A program made the translations under genes and the position numbers. From Oscillospiraceae bacterium (GTDB lineage: Bacteria > Bacillota > Clostridia > Oscillospirales > Ruminococcaceae), in contig JAGZUF010000011.1 in assembly GCA_018380115.1 (NCBI GenBank), positions 16,459-80,458 on the forward strand: a DNA stretch of 64,000 bases. Reading direction: 5' to 3'. Of this stretch, positions 24,577 to 32,617 are shown piece by piece. How positions within the stretch are numbered: the stretch's first letter is position 1; each line of letters opens with the position of its first letter. Under the pieces are notes generated by a model. It had not been told where the DNA came from. It searched no databases and was given only the letters and a program-made list of their open reading frames with translations.

Positions 24577-25377
24577 ATGGCAAAATACAGGGCAATACCG
24601 CCCGGTTTTATGACAGTTGGCGAGGCGGCGAAGAAAATGGGCGTTACCGTCCGCACTTTGCAATATTACGACAGAGAGGGCGTTCTCTCTCCGCCGGCGG
24701 CTAGCGAGGGAGGGCGCAGGCTCTATACGTACAAAGAGCTGGTGCAGCTTCATCAGATATTATCGCTGAGGTCGCTTGGCTTTTCGCTGGAGGATATCAA
24801 GCAGCGCGTGACCGCATTGGAAACGCCCGTCGATGTTGCAGAGGCCCTTGCGGGGCAGGCAGAAGAGCTTCGCAAAAAAATAGAGGAGCTGACGGCCTCT
24901 CTGACGGCGATAGAACAGTTGAAGGCGGAGGTGCTGCAAATGCAGACGGTGAGCTTCAAAAAGTATGCGGATATCATTGTGAACCTGCAAATGAAGAATG
25001 CTTCCTATCACCTGATCAAGCGCTTTGACGATGACATGCTGGATTATATCCGCAGCCGGTTCGACAAAGAAAGCGGTCTGGATTTTATGGAGAGGTTTGA
25101 CCGCATAAGCGACGCTATTGTGCAGTTGAAAAAAACAGGGGTGCCGCCCGGCAGCGAGAGAGGCCGGCAGGCCGCAAAGGAATACTGGGGCCTTATTATG
25201 GAATTTACAGACGGGGATATGGGCATGCTTCCGAAGCTGGTGGAAATAGGAAAAATCGGCGCGCCAGCAAACAACTGGGAGGAAAGGCAGAAGCTGGTGA
25301 ACGAGTATATAGAGCCTGCCCTGCAGCTCTATTTTGCAGAGTTGGGGGCGGACCCGTTTCAGGAGGTGGAGGAATGA
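24577..25377 (+). CDS. MerR family transcriptional regulator
   Basis: The 266-residue protein has a MerR winged helix at residues 10-80 (MTVGEAAKKMGVTVRTLQYY, then LRSLGFSLEDIKQRV). A coiled-coil dimerisation helix runs from about 85 to 125, and a long C-terminal effector region of about 140 residues has no cysteine pair like metal sensors. That tail recalls MerR regulators of drug-efflux ABC genes. The start at 24577 (MAKYRAIPP) is preferred over an ATG 24 bases earlier because GAAGGGGGAAAG precedes it. It overlaps the next gene by 4 bases (ATGA), so it probably controls the ABC exporter it is cotranscribed with. TATAAT at 24545 with a poor -35 fits a MerR-activated promoter. Confidence 0.9.
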   Translation: MAKYRAIPPGFMTVGEAAKKMGVTVRTLQYYDREGVLSPPAASEGGRRLYTYKELVQLHQILSLRSLGFSLEDIKQRVTALETPVDVAEALAGQAEELRKKIEELTASLTAIEQLKAEVLQMQTVSFKKYADIIVNLQMKNASYHLIKRFDDDMLDYIRSRFDKESGLDFMERFDRISDAIVQLKKTGVPPGSERGRQAAKEYWGLIMEFTDGDMGMLPKLVEIGKIGAPANNWEERQKLVNEYIEPALQLYFAELGADPFQEVEE

Positions 25378-26189
25378 GCGCAGCGATACAGGTTTGCGGG
25401 CTGAAAAAAAGCTATGGCGGCCGTGCCGTCCTCAAAGGGCTGGATTTCCATATCCGGCAGGGGGAGATATTTGCCCTTCTGGGGGTGAACGGCGCGGGGA
25501 AGACAACGGCGCTTGAATGTATGGAGGGCCTGAGAAGCTGCGACGGCGGCACAGTTACTGTATATGGGAAAATAGGCATTCAGCTTCAGTCGGCGTCGCT
25601 GCCTGCACACATCAAACCAATGGAGGCTGTAAAGCTGTTCTCCAAATGGAGCGGGGCGGAGCCGGACGGCTCTGTACTGGCAGCCCTTGGCATACGGGAA
25701 ATGGAGAGAAAGCAGTATGTTCAGCTTTCCACAGGGCAGAAGCGGCGGCTTCACCTGGCCCTCGCCCTTATTGGAAACCCGGACATCATTTTTCTGGATG
25801 AGCCGACTGCAGGGCTTGACGTGGAGGGCAGGTTTGCATTGCACGAGCAGATACGAAGGCTGAAGACGAAGGGAAAAACCGTCATTTTAGCCAGCCATGA
25901 TATGGCGGAGGTGGAGACCCTGTGCGACTGTATCGCAATTTTGAATGGCGGGCGCATTTCCTTTTGCGGCACGGCCTCTGAGCTGACTGACAGGGTGGGG
26001 CAAAAATACTTTATCCATATCGAGACGCAGCGGGGAGACAGCACCCTTGAAACAGAAAGCATAGAGGACACTCTGCTTTCGCTTCTAAACAGGCTGAAAA
26101 GCGAGGGAACCAGGGTGCTGGACATCAAAGTGGACAGGGGCACGCTGGAGCAGCACTTTATGGAAATGACGGGGAGGGCAGGACAATGA
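25374..26189 (+). CDS. ABC-2 exporter ATPase
   Basis: The 271-residue ATPase has Walker A GVNGAGKTT at 37-45, a variant signature LSTGQKRR near 122, Walker B IIFLDEPTAGLD near 143, and H-loop ASHD. A C-terminal extension after residue 215 is usual for drug-export (DrrA-like) ATPases. It overlaps the regulator upstream and the permease downstream by 4 bases each, making a tight three-gene operon. Confidence 0.93.
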   Translation: MSAAIQVCGLKKSYGGRAVLKGLDFHIRQGEIFALLGVNGAGKTTALECMEGLRSCDGGTVTVYGKIGIQLQSASLPAHIKPMEAVKLFSKWSGAEPDGSVLAALGIREMERKQYVQLSTGQKRRLHLALALIGNPDIIFLDEPTAGLDVEGRFALHEQIRRLKTKGKTVILASHDMAEVETLCDCIAILNGGRISFCGTASELTDRVGQKYFIHIETQRGDSTLETESIEDTLLSLLNRLKSEGTRVLDIKVDRGTLEQHFMEMTGRAGQ

Positions 26190-26902
26190 ACGGTTTTTTA
26201 TACGGCCTGGCACTTCAGTGGAGGCTGGATATCAGAAGCCGGACCCTGCTGGTTACCTGCTACCTTGTACCGCTTGTTTTCTTTCTTCTTATGGGCGGCA
26301 TTTTCACTTCCGTCATGCCCGAAATGAAAAGCACGCTGATAAGTTCTATGATTGTGATGAGTGTCTCCATGGGGGCGCTTATCGGGCTGCCGCCTTCTCT
26401 GCTGGAGACATATGGAAGCGATGTGAAACAGATGTATAAGGCGAACGGGGTGCCCGTATATTTGGGGCTTGTCACAATGGCCTTTTCTGCATTTATCCAC
26501 CTGATGCTCACCACTGCCATGATACTAATGCTTGCCCCGCCGCTGTTCGGGGCAGCTCTGCCTGCAAGCCTTTTCCGTTTTTTCCCTGCGCTGGCCCTGT
26601 ATACCATTGCGTCGCTGGGTATTGGCAGCGTGCTGGGGCTGGCCGCAAAAAGCCAGGCAAAATTGACGATGGCGGCACAGCTTGTGTTCCTGCCGTCCAT
26701 CATGCTTTCCGGCATCATGTTCCCCGCAAGCCTGCTGCCAGGCCCTTTGGAGGGCGCGGGGCGCATTTTTCCCGCCTTTTGGGGCTACAGGGCAATGCTG
26801 GACGGCGGCCTTCGGTTGGAAAACCTGTGGTATCTTGTGCTTGTATCCTGCTTGGCGTTCGGTGTGTGCGGCATACTTCTGAAAGAGAAAATCGCCGTAT
26901 GA
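26186..26902 (+). CDS. ABC-2 type exporter permease
   Basis: The 238-residue protein has six hydrophobic segments in the ABC-2 layout. The first lies at about 22-42. The conserved segment QLVFLPSIMLSGIMFPASLLPG falls near 170, typical of drug/lipid export permeases (DrrB, YadH-like). It pairs with the ATPase encoded just upstream. The substrate is unknown; with the MerR gene the operon looks like an inducible toxin or drug efflux system. Confidence 0.9.
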   Translation: MNGFLYGLALQWRLDIRSRTLLVTCYLVPLVFFLLMGGIFTSVMPEMKSTLISSMIVMSVSMGALIGLPPSLLETYGSDVKQMYKANGVPVYLGLVTMAFSAFIHLMLTTAMILMLAPPLFGAALPASLFRFFPALALYTIASLGIGSVLGLAAKSQAKLTMAAQLVFLPSIMLSGIMFPASLLPGPLEGAGRIFPAFWGYRAMLDGGLRLENLWYLVLVSCLAFGVCGILLKEKIAV

Positions 26903-26940
26903 TTATGGTGTTGCTGATTTGCCGAGCAATTATGGAAATG

Positions 26941-26991
26941 ATTGCAAAGAGGGCCTGACGATTTATCCGTCAGGCCCTCTTTGCAATTTTT
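26941..26991. terminator. Strong bidirectional terminator
   Basis: A perfect 20-bp stem (ATTGCAAAGAGGGCCTGACG and complement) closes on a 7-base loop and is followed by TTTTCT. It ends the MerR-ABC operon and the convergent 99-residue gene. Confidence 0.92.
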
Positions 26992-27034
26992 CTGCGTGCC
27001 TTTGGCTGGGTCCACAGGTACAGCACAGAAGCAA

Positions 27035-27334
27035 TCAGGCCCCCGTGCTCTCGCGCGAGGGATAATACAGGTTGTTGGAGATGAATTCCAGTTTGTCGCG
27101 CAGCGTATGCTCCAACTCGTTGATCGTGCTCACCATGCTCATCACAGTATCATTCACGTTCATAATTTCTTCCAGCGTCACTTCGCCCATGCTGATGGCC
27201 TTGTGCAGCTTTTCGCTTTCCGCGTGCAGGATATGGCTGAGGGCTGTTTCCTCCAATGCGATGGATTCAATCAGGTCTGTGATGGCCTGGCTCATGGAAA
27301 TAGGGTTTGCAGACGTGGCAATGGTCATTGGCAT
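27035..27334 (-). CDS. Small helical protein, possible late-sporulation product
   Basis: The 99-residue protein reads NPISMSQAITDLIESIALEETALSHIL, then an amphipathic helical region and ends LYYPSREST. I recognise the SIALEETALSHIL pattern from unnamed small Clostridia proteins, sometimes near collagen-like or spore-surface genes, but know no function. There are no membrane segments or cysteines. The start at 27334 has GGGAGGAG 7 bases upstream; longer frames run through non-coding sequence. A sigma-K-like promoter lies 52 bases upstream, which would make it a mother-cell gene; this is an inference. Confidence 0.75.
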   Translation of the reverse strand: MPMTIATSANPISMSQAITDLIESIALEETALSHILHAESEKLHKAISMGEVTLEEIMNVNDTVMSMVSTINELEHTLRDKLEFISNNLYYPSRESTGA

Positions 27335-27385
27335 AGAATAGCTCCTCCCTTTCGTGCCCGGCCCAAAAGAGCAGGGCTTTGCCCT

Positions 27386-27412
27386 TATTCTATGCCTGTA
27401 AAAAGAAAAGGT
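27386..27412 (-). promoter_or_regulatory. Possible sigma-K promoter
   Basis: On the minus strand AC, a 16-base spacer and CATAGAATA match the B. subtilis sigma-K consensus (AC, N16, CATAnnnTA). No sigma-A promoter is seen in this gap. Confidence 0.45.
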
Positions 27413-27458
27413 GAGGAAAACGGGTGCCTTATACAGAGGGCGGTGCCCCGGGCCCGCC

Positions 27459-28238
27459 TCATTTTGAGGTGCGCTTTTTACGGTTACGGCACAGGGCCGA
27501 TGCGCAAAATGCGAACAGGGCCAAAGAAAGCCACTGGGATGTGGAAAGGCCGAACCAGATGCCGCGGACTGCGTCGCCGCGCAGAAATTCCAGCAGAAAC
27601 CGCACGGGGGCATATAAAAGGAGATAAAAAGGCAATGCTTTGCCATGTCCTTCGGTGCGCAGGGCAAAGCGCCACACAAGCAGAAAGATAAGCGCCTCAA
27701 ACGCAGCCTCTGCAAGCTGAACGGGGAAATAGGGCACGCCGTTGGGCGCGCTGAGTGAGCATGTAAAGGCAAGGCCAAAGTGCCTGCTTTCAACGCCGTA
27801 GCAGCATCCGTTCAAAAAGCAGCCAATGCGGCCAAACACATGAAACAGGGGCAGGGCGGGCGCGAGGCAATCCCAAAACAGCGGGGCGTTCAGGTGATAC
27901 CGGTGCAAATACCAATGCACCGAGGCAATAAAGCCCAGAAGGCCGCCGTAGTATACGGTGCCGCTTGTCAGCGTTATCTCTGCAAGCAACGCGGGCGCCT
28001 GCACAAGCCGACGCCAGTTTTGAACCAACAGAGGCGCGATAGTGAGCAGGTATAAAAGCTTTCCGCCGGCCAGAATGCCGATAAGCCCCATGGCGCCCGC
28101 ATTGGTGATATCCACGCCGGGCAGAGCCATACGCCTGCTGCGGGGCAGCACAAAAGCACAGCATATGCCCGCGCCCGCCAGGCACATCAGCCACATGCTT
28201 TGAACAGAAAAACCAAACAGAGAGACCGTGGGAAGCAT
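27459..28238 (-). CDS. lgt: Prolipoprotein diacylglyceryl transferase
   Basis: It transfers diacylglycerol from phosphatidylglycerol to the lipobox cysteine of prolipoproteins in the cytoplasmic membrane. The 259-residue protein has about seven membrane segments and the signature HVFGRIGCFLNGCCYG near residue 132. That signature contains the essential Arg and Asn, and a second conserved Arg lies in VRFLLEFLRGD near 214. AGGAGG lies 7 bases before the ATG. It is shorter than some homologs at the N-terminus. It seems a stand-alone gene. Confidence 0.94.
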   Translation of the reverse strand: MLPTVSLFGFSVQSMWLMCLAGAGICCAFVLPRSRRMALPGVDITNAGAMGLIGILAGGKLLYLLTIAPLLVQNWRRLVQAPALLAEITLTSGTVYYGGLLGFIASVHWYLHRYHLNAPLFWDCLAPALPLFHVFGRIGCFLNGCCYGVESRHFGLAFTCSLSAPNGVPYFPVQLAEAAFEALIFLLVWRFALRTEGHGKALPFYLLLYAPVRFLLEFLRGDAVRGIWFGLSTSQWLSLALFAFCASALCRNRKKRTSK

Positions 28239-28264
28239 ACAAAACCTCCTGAGCAGATAAAAAG

Positions 28265-28297
28265 AAAGGCAGCGAAACGGTGTTCCGCTGCCTTTTT
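28265..28297 (-). terminator. Terminator of DUF4190 gene
   Basis: AAAGGCAGCG pairs with CGCTGCCTTT around an 11-base loop, with T-runs on both strands. Confidence 0.75.
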
Positions 28298-28310
28298 GAA
28301 AATGCTGAGC

Positions 28311-28631
28311 TTACATGTTTGCGGCCGCGGCGCCAAGGCTGGCAAGGGCGCCCAGAGCGCACAGCGCACACACCAGCAGAGCGGCACTCAGCGCAGTGCC
28401 GACAATGCTGCACACAAAGCCAGCTGTGGCAATGCTGGAGGGCGCCTGCTTGCGTGCCTTTACCCCCAGCACGATGCCAACAATGCCCAAAATCAGGCCG
28501 ACATACACATACAGGAAAGAAAACACGATAGAGAGGATGCCCAGCACCAGCGAAATGATGCCCATTGTGTTATTGCCGCCCGCGTTGCCCGGCTGCATGC
28601 TGCTGTCCATGTTAGGCTGCATCTGTTCCAT
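28311..28631 (-). CDS. DUF4190 domain membrane protein
   Basis: The 106-residue protein has a polar N-terminus rich in M, Q, N and G, then the DUF4190 core: MGIISLVLGILSIVFSF, YVGLILGIVGIVLGVKARK and ATAGFVCSIVGTALSA. These give two or three glycine-rich hydrophobic segments. The family is widespread and functionally uncharacterised. CAGGAGG lies upstream of the start. It has its own promoter and terminator. Confidence 0.88.
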   Translation of the reverse strand: MEQMQPNMDSSMQPGNAGGNNTMGIISLVLGILSIVFSFLYVYVGLILGIVGIVLGVKARKQAPSSIATAGFVCSIVGTALSAALLVCALCALGALASLGAAAANM

Positions 28632-28712
28632 AATTGAATACCTCCTGAAATCACCGGTTTAATTTGGCATGCCCTTGCATCAAGGTGCAAACCGCAAAAC
28701 ATGCCTGTTTTC

Positions 28713-28741
28713 ATTTTAAGAGCATGCGCATATCTTGTCAA
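28713..28741 (-). promoter_or_regulatory. Promoter of DUF4190 gene
   Basis: On the minus strand TTGACA and TAAAAT are separated by 17 bases. Confidence 0.75.
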
Positions 28742-28771
28742 TAGAGGTTTGAAAAAGGCGTATGAGGGCGC

Positions 28772-29947
28772 TTAGAAATAGCTGACGCTGACGCGCTTTC
28801 CCATCTTTTCGAGGGCCTCGCTCAGCTGCTTCACAAGCTGTATCTTGATGCCGAAGGTGATGGGAAGGTCCGGGTTCTGATGGGCCGGGTTGATGGCACG
28901 CCCCACAAAAAAGCAGATATCTGTGGCATATTCAAACAGATACTGCGCAATGCGCGAGGCGCCGTCCGTCTGAAGGCTCCACAGGTTTGCCAAATCGCTG
29001 TTGTTCAAAAAAACATTGGCATATTCCACAACGCGCGAAAGCGTAATGACGCCCTCTGTCACAAGGTCTATGCCCCGGATGGTGGCGATGGGAGGGATGT
29101 CCGGGTCTGTGCCGTAATCCAAGCTGGTAACCACATCCTCGTGCAGATAACCTGCTGCCAGCTTCGAAGTGGTGCCTCCGCATACGATTTTCCTGCCCTC
29201 TTTGGCAAAGAACAGGGCCATCATCTTGCCCACATCCGCCGGGTCTGCCGGGGGGCCTATCATCAGGTTCACCGGCTTGCGCTCGCGCACGCGCACGGCC
29301 GCGACGGTGGTGTCGTCGCCCGGCTCGCCCGCGTACAGACGGTTGCATTCGTCTACAATAAGGGCCGCCATCATTTTGGCGGAAAGCGTGTCCTCATACA
29401 TGCGCTCGGCAAATTCTACCACATTGTCGCGCTGCCAGCCGAAGTTCATGCTTTGGCCCACGCCGGCCCAAATGGCCCCGTCGCTCATGGCTATCATCAT
29501 ATCGTTCAGCTGCAGGGGGAATTTGCTCTCCAGAATGGTCTTGCCCTCTATCACGCGGCTGGTGGTGGGGTAGTCCCAATGCTTGCCGCCGCGCAGAAGG
29601 ATGACGTTCGGATTGTCGAACTGGATGAGCGTGGCGGTGGTGTTGTCCTCCACGTGGATGATGGTAAAGGTGGAATATGCCACCTTGCGCACGCTGCAAA
29701 CAGGCAGCGTTTTCACAATGGTATCCACACATTCCTCAATGGGCATGCCGTTTTCTATCATGGTAGAGAGGATCTTGCTCGTCAGCGTGGAGAGGATATT
29801 GGCCTTCACGCCGCTGCCAAGGCCATCCGCCAGAACCAGCGTCAGGCTGTTGTCGCTGCGGGCGATGATCTCCACGCGGTCGCCGCAAAGCTGCTCGCCC
29901 TTTTTGTTCAGGCTTACATAGCCGGTATCCGTGCAAAGCTTGTCCAT
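28772..29947 (-). CDS. SpoIIE/PP2C-type serine phosphatase with C-terminal extension
   Basis: The 391-residue protein has a SpoIIE-type PP2C domain in its first 225 residues. Metal-binding aspartates lie in VLADGLGSG (near 40), AMSDGAIWAG (near 152) and GDDTTVAAV (near 213). The C-terminal 165 residues form a separate region of unknown role. It is the last gene of the operon with the hydrogenase-like protein (17-base gap) and ferredoxin. Group C/D [FeFe]-hydrogenase genes are known to neighbour such phosphatases, suggesting a redox- or H2-responsive switch that dephosphorylates an unknown protein. It is not SpoIIE itself, as it lacks the membrane domain. Confidence 0.9.
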   Translation of the reverse strand: MDKLCTDTGYVSLNKKGEQLCGDRVEIIARSDNSLTLVLADGLGSGVKANILSTLTSKILSTMIENGMPIEECVDTIVKTLPVCSVRKVAYSTFTIIHVEDNTTATLIQFDNPNVILLRGGKHWDYPTTSRVIEGKTILESKFPLQLNDMMIAMSDGAIWAGVGQSMNFGWQRDNVVEFAERMYEDTLSAKMMAALIVDECNRLYAGEPGDDTTVAAVRVRERKPVNLMIGPPADPADVGKMMALFFAKEGRKIVCGGTTSKLAAGYLHEDVVTSLDYGTDPDIPPIATIRGIDLVTEGVITLSRVVEYANVFLNNSDLANLWSLQTDGASRIAQYLFEYATDICFFVGRAINPAHQNPDLPITFGIKIQLVKQLSEALEKMGKRVSVSYF

Positions 29948-29964
29948 TCAGCGCCGCCCCTTCG

Positions 29965-31644
29965 TCATTCCTCTTTCAGTGCGTCCTTCAGTTTGGTGAG
30001 GGCCACCTTCGTCTCCGCCGTCGTCTCGCCCAGAAGCGAGGCTATCTCCTGCACCACGCGCATCTGCTTTTCTATCACTTCGTTGGTGATGTCCACCGTG
30101 CGCTCGGTGATTTTCGCGCGCTCGGCTGTGCGCGTCTCTTCCTCAGTAATGTCGCGCATGATGCTGAAGATAATGCGGTATTCCTTGTCGTATACAATGC
30201 TCTCGCTCACATACTTGCCGTATTCCGCCAGATACTTTTTCTTATCCTTTACCGGGATGCCCGTGGCCATGGCCTCCATATAATCCGCCGGGTTCAGAAT
30301 GCGCACCACCGGGCACGAAAGAATATCGCCCGGCTGTTTCAAATTGAACAGCGCGCAGGCCGCGCGGTTTATCTGCTGCACGCACAGCTCCTCATCCATC
30401 ACAAAAATGGCGTTTGGTGTGTTGTTGATGACATAGCCGGAGAAGGTCTCGGCGCGCTCTTTCAAAAACGGCAGGCACATGGTAAGGTCCGCCTTGCCCT
30501 GATATACGGCAATGGCTTTTTCGCGGCAGGTGGCATAGCCGCAGCTGCCACAGTTCAATTCCTGCTCGGGCGCTGTTTTTCCCATTTTGGCAAGAATGTC
30601 GCGGATAGCCGCCTCGCCCGGCATCTGCTCGTGCGTGCCAATATACGGCATGTGCTTTTGCAGCTCTTCGCTTTCGGGAATATCCAGCGCATGGTCTGCT
30701 TCGCCGGCAAACTGCAGCACCTTGCTTTCGCCGCGCAGCACAGAGGCGTGGTGATGCCGGATGCCGGGGCCGTTCACGCACGCGCCCTCGCAGGCGTTCA
30801 TCTCGATAAAGCAGTGATGGAACGTGCCGGCCTCTATCTCTTTCAGTGCGGCAATACAGTTCTGCACGCCGTCCACGGAAAGATAGGTAAAGCCGCTGTT
30901 TTCCGTGTGCATGCTTTTGATGACGCCGCCCTTGATGGGGAAGAACTGGGCGCGCTTGCCGCCGTCCGCCTCGGGGGTAGGGCAGGCAAGCTCCACACCG
31001 GCCTCGTTCAACCATGCCTCCAGCTCTTCAAACGTCAGCACGGCGTCGCACAGGCCGGGGTACAGGTCTGCCTCTTCCTTTTTCGAGATGCACGGGCCGA
31101 TAAATACAGTGGCGGCGCCCGGCCGCTGCTGTTTTATGCGTTTACAGTGTGCCAGCATGGGGCTGAGCACCGGCGCCAGATACGGCAGTGCCAGCGGATG
31201 GTATTTCTGAATAAGCGCGTTGATGCTGTGGCAGCATGAAGAAATGATGACGTCATGCCTGCCGGAGGCCACCATGCGTTCGTATTCTGTTTTCACAATG
31301 GCCGCACCAATGGCGGTTTCTTCCGCGTCCGCAAAGCCAAGCTGCAAAAGCGCGCGGCGCATGGCGGCAAAATCCCTTGTGGCAAACTCTGCAATAAAAG
31401 AGGGGGCCACGCTGGCCACCACCGGGCGCCCGCTTTGCAGCAGTGCCTTTACAGCGGGAATATCATCGCGCACCTGCTTTGCGTCCTGCGGGCAGTTTAC
31501 AAAGCAGCAGCCGCATAAAATGCATTCATCCGAAATAATGTTGGCCTGCCCGTCAGAGAACTTGATGCTTTTCACCGGGCAGTGACGGATACATTTATAA
31601 CAGTTTTTACAGTTGGACCTTTTCAGCCCCAGCACCTTTTCCAT
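29965..31644 (-). CDS. Sensory [FeFe]-hydrogenase-like protein with PAS domain (HydS-like)
   Basis: The 559-residue protein is organised as follows. Residues 10-60 hold two [4Fe-4S] sites (CKNCYKCIRHCP; CILCGCCFVNCP). Residues 70-340 form a hydrogenase large-subunit-like domain whose H-cluster motifs are variant: SSCCHS, IGPCISKKEEA, and NACEGACVNGPG. A further Fe-S site CGSCGYATC lies near 370. A PAS domain occupies about 400-500 (NNTPNAIFVMDEELCVQ) and a C-terminal helix follows. It has no histidine kinase. Sensory hydrogenases of this type are thought to read H2 or redox state; catalysis here is doubtful because the cysteine motifs differ from the canonical TSCCP and ACPGGC. The ferredoxin stop is 4 bases upstream. 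Confidence 0.88.
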   Translation of the reverse strand: MEKVLGLKRSNCKNCYKCIRHCPVKSIKFSDGQANIISDECILCGCCFVNCPQDAKQVRDDIPAVKALLQSGRPVVASVAPSFIAEFATRDFAAMRRALLQLGFADAEETAIGAAIVKTEYERMVASGRHDVIISSCCHSINALIQKYHPLALPYLAPVLSPMLAHCKRIKQQRPGAATVFIGPCISKKEEADLYPGLCDAVLTFEELEAWLNEAGVELACPTPEADGGKRAQFFPIKGGVIKSMHTENSGFTYLSVDGVQNCIAALKEIEAGTFHHCFIEMNACEGACVNGPGIRHHHASVLRGESKVLQFAGEADHALDIPESEELQKHMPYIGTHEQMPGEAAIRDILAKMGKTAPEQELNCGSCGYATCREKAIAVYQGKADLTMCLPFLKERAETFSGYVINNTPNAIFVMDEELCVQQINRAACALFNLKQPGDILSCPVVRILNPADYMEAMATGIPVKDKKKYLAEYGKYVSESIVYDKEYRIIFSIMRDITEEETRTAERAKITERTVDITNEVIEKQMRVVQEIASLLGETTAETKVALTKLKDALKEE

Positions 31645-31648
31645 ATTA

Positions 31649-31915
31649 TCAGCCCTCGGAAGGTTTCAAAACATCCAGCACCTTTTCTTTGAAGATGCCG
31701 TCGAACGTATCGGCGTTCAGCCCCGTCACAATTTCATCGTCTACCTTGATGGTCACGCCGTTCTGGCAGTGGCCAAGGCAGAAGGCAGCGCTGAGGGTGA
31801 CGGTGTCCTCCAGGCCGTGCTCGCGCAACGCCTTTTTCAAAAGGTCTATCACGGTATAAGAGCCTTTCAGATGGCAGGACGAACCTACGCACACACAAAT
31901 CTTCACGGATGTCAT
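31649..31915 (-). CDS. NuoE-like thioredoxin-fold [2Fe-2S] ferredoxin
   Basis: The 88-residue protein has cysteines in CVGSSCHLKGS (positions 9 and 14, counting from the first Met) and in FCLGHCQNG near 46-50. These are the four ligands of the NuoE/HoxE-type [2Fe-2S] cluster. It probably carries electrons to or from the hydrogenase-like protein encoded next. The start at 31915 has GGAAAG just upstream; a GTG one codon earlier is also possible. First gene of the three-gene operon. Confidence 0.9.
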   Translation of the reverse strand: MTSVKICVCVGSSCHLKGSYTVIDLLKKALREHGLEDTVTLSAAFCLGHCQNGVTIKVDDEIVTGLNADTFDGIFKEKVLDVLKPSEG

Positions 31916-31959
31916 CACTTTCCTTTCGCCCGTGCCGCACGGGGCTAGTTACTACTTGT

Positions 31960-31988
31960 ATTATAACGAAAGCGGCAGGGAAGGTCAA
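31960..31988 (-). promoter_or_regulatory. Promoter of the hydrogenase-sensor operon
   Basis: On the minus strand TTGACC and TATAAT are separated by 17 bases, 45 bases upstream of the ferredoxin start. Confidence 0.78.
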
Positions 31989-32167
31989 CGCGCGGCGCGA
32001 AAATAGACGAAGGCAGGCGGCATTTTGCATGTGGGCGGCTTGACAGGTGCCTTGCACTTTATCCCGCATCCAAGGCGGCGGGCCATACACGGCCTTTGCT
32101 AAGGCACGATGACGCTGCCGCTTTGCCGCGAAACGGGAAAAATACCTGTGAAAAGGCAGATATTCTC

Positions 32168-32196
32168 TTGACAAACGCCCCGTTTTTCGCTAAGAT
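32168..32196 (+). promoter_or_regulatory. Promoter of tRNA-Ser
   Basis: TTGACA and TAAGAT are separated by 17 bases, just ahead of the tRNA 5' end. Confidence 0.75.
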
Positions 32197-32209
32197 AGAA
32201 TGGCGCCGC

Positions 32210-32301
32210 GGAGAGATGGCTGAGCTGGTCTAAGGCGCACGACTGGAAATCGTGTGTGCCCCATAAAGGCACCGAGGGTTCGAATCCCTCTCTCTCCGCC
32301 A
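32210..32301 (+). tRNA. tRNA-Ser (anticodon GGA)
   Basis: The 92 bases including encoded CCA have the long variable arm of serine tRNAs (GTGTGCCCCATAAAGGCAC). The acceptor stem is GGAGAGA/TCTCTCC. The anticodon loop is CTGGAAA with GGA at 32245-32247, reading TCC/TCT codons. Confidence 0.97.
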
Positions 32302-32303
32302 TG

Positions 32304-32340
32304 AAAAAGCCCGTGGAACCAATGTTCCGCGGGCTTTTTT
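32304..32340 (+). terminator. Terminator of tRNA-Ser
   Basis: AAAAAGCCCGTGGAA pairs with TTCCGCGGGCTTTTT (one G-T pair) around a 6-base loop; six T follow. The remaining 277 bases before the lipase gene hold only a weak promoter (TATAAT at 32459). Confidence 0.88.
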
Positions 32341-32617
32341 GCACACATATTCTTTTTGCAGTTCGGAAAAGGCCAAAGCAAACGTACAGGCGGTGCAGGG
32401 CACTGTGCGATGAAACTGGTGCAAGCTGAAAAGATGGCACAAGGGCGGCTGGGCGTGGTATAATATTTCCGTATAATGAACACAGACAAAATCAAGGCGC
32501 AAGCCCTGGCAAACAAATGCCGCCCCGCTGTGAACATCGGCGCCCTGCAGGCGCAAATGGGGCCGGTATGGTGCCATAATCCCAAGCCACTGTGAGTAAA
32601 AACAGGAGGCATATGAC

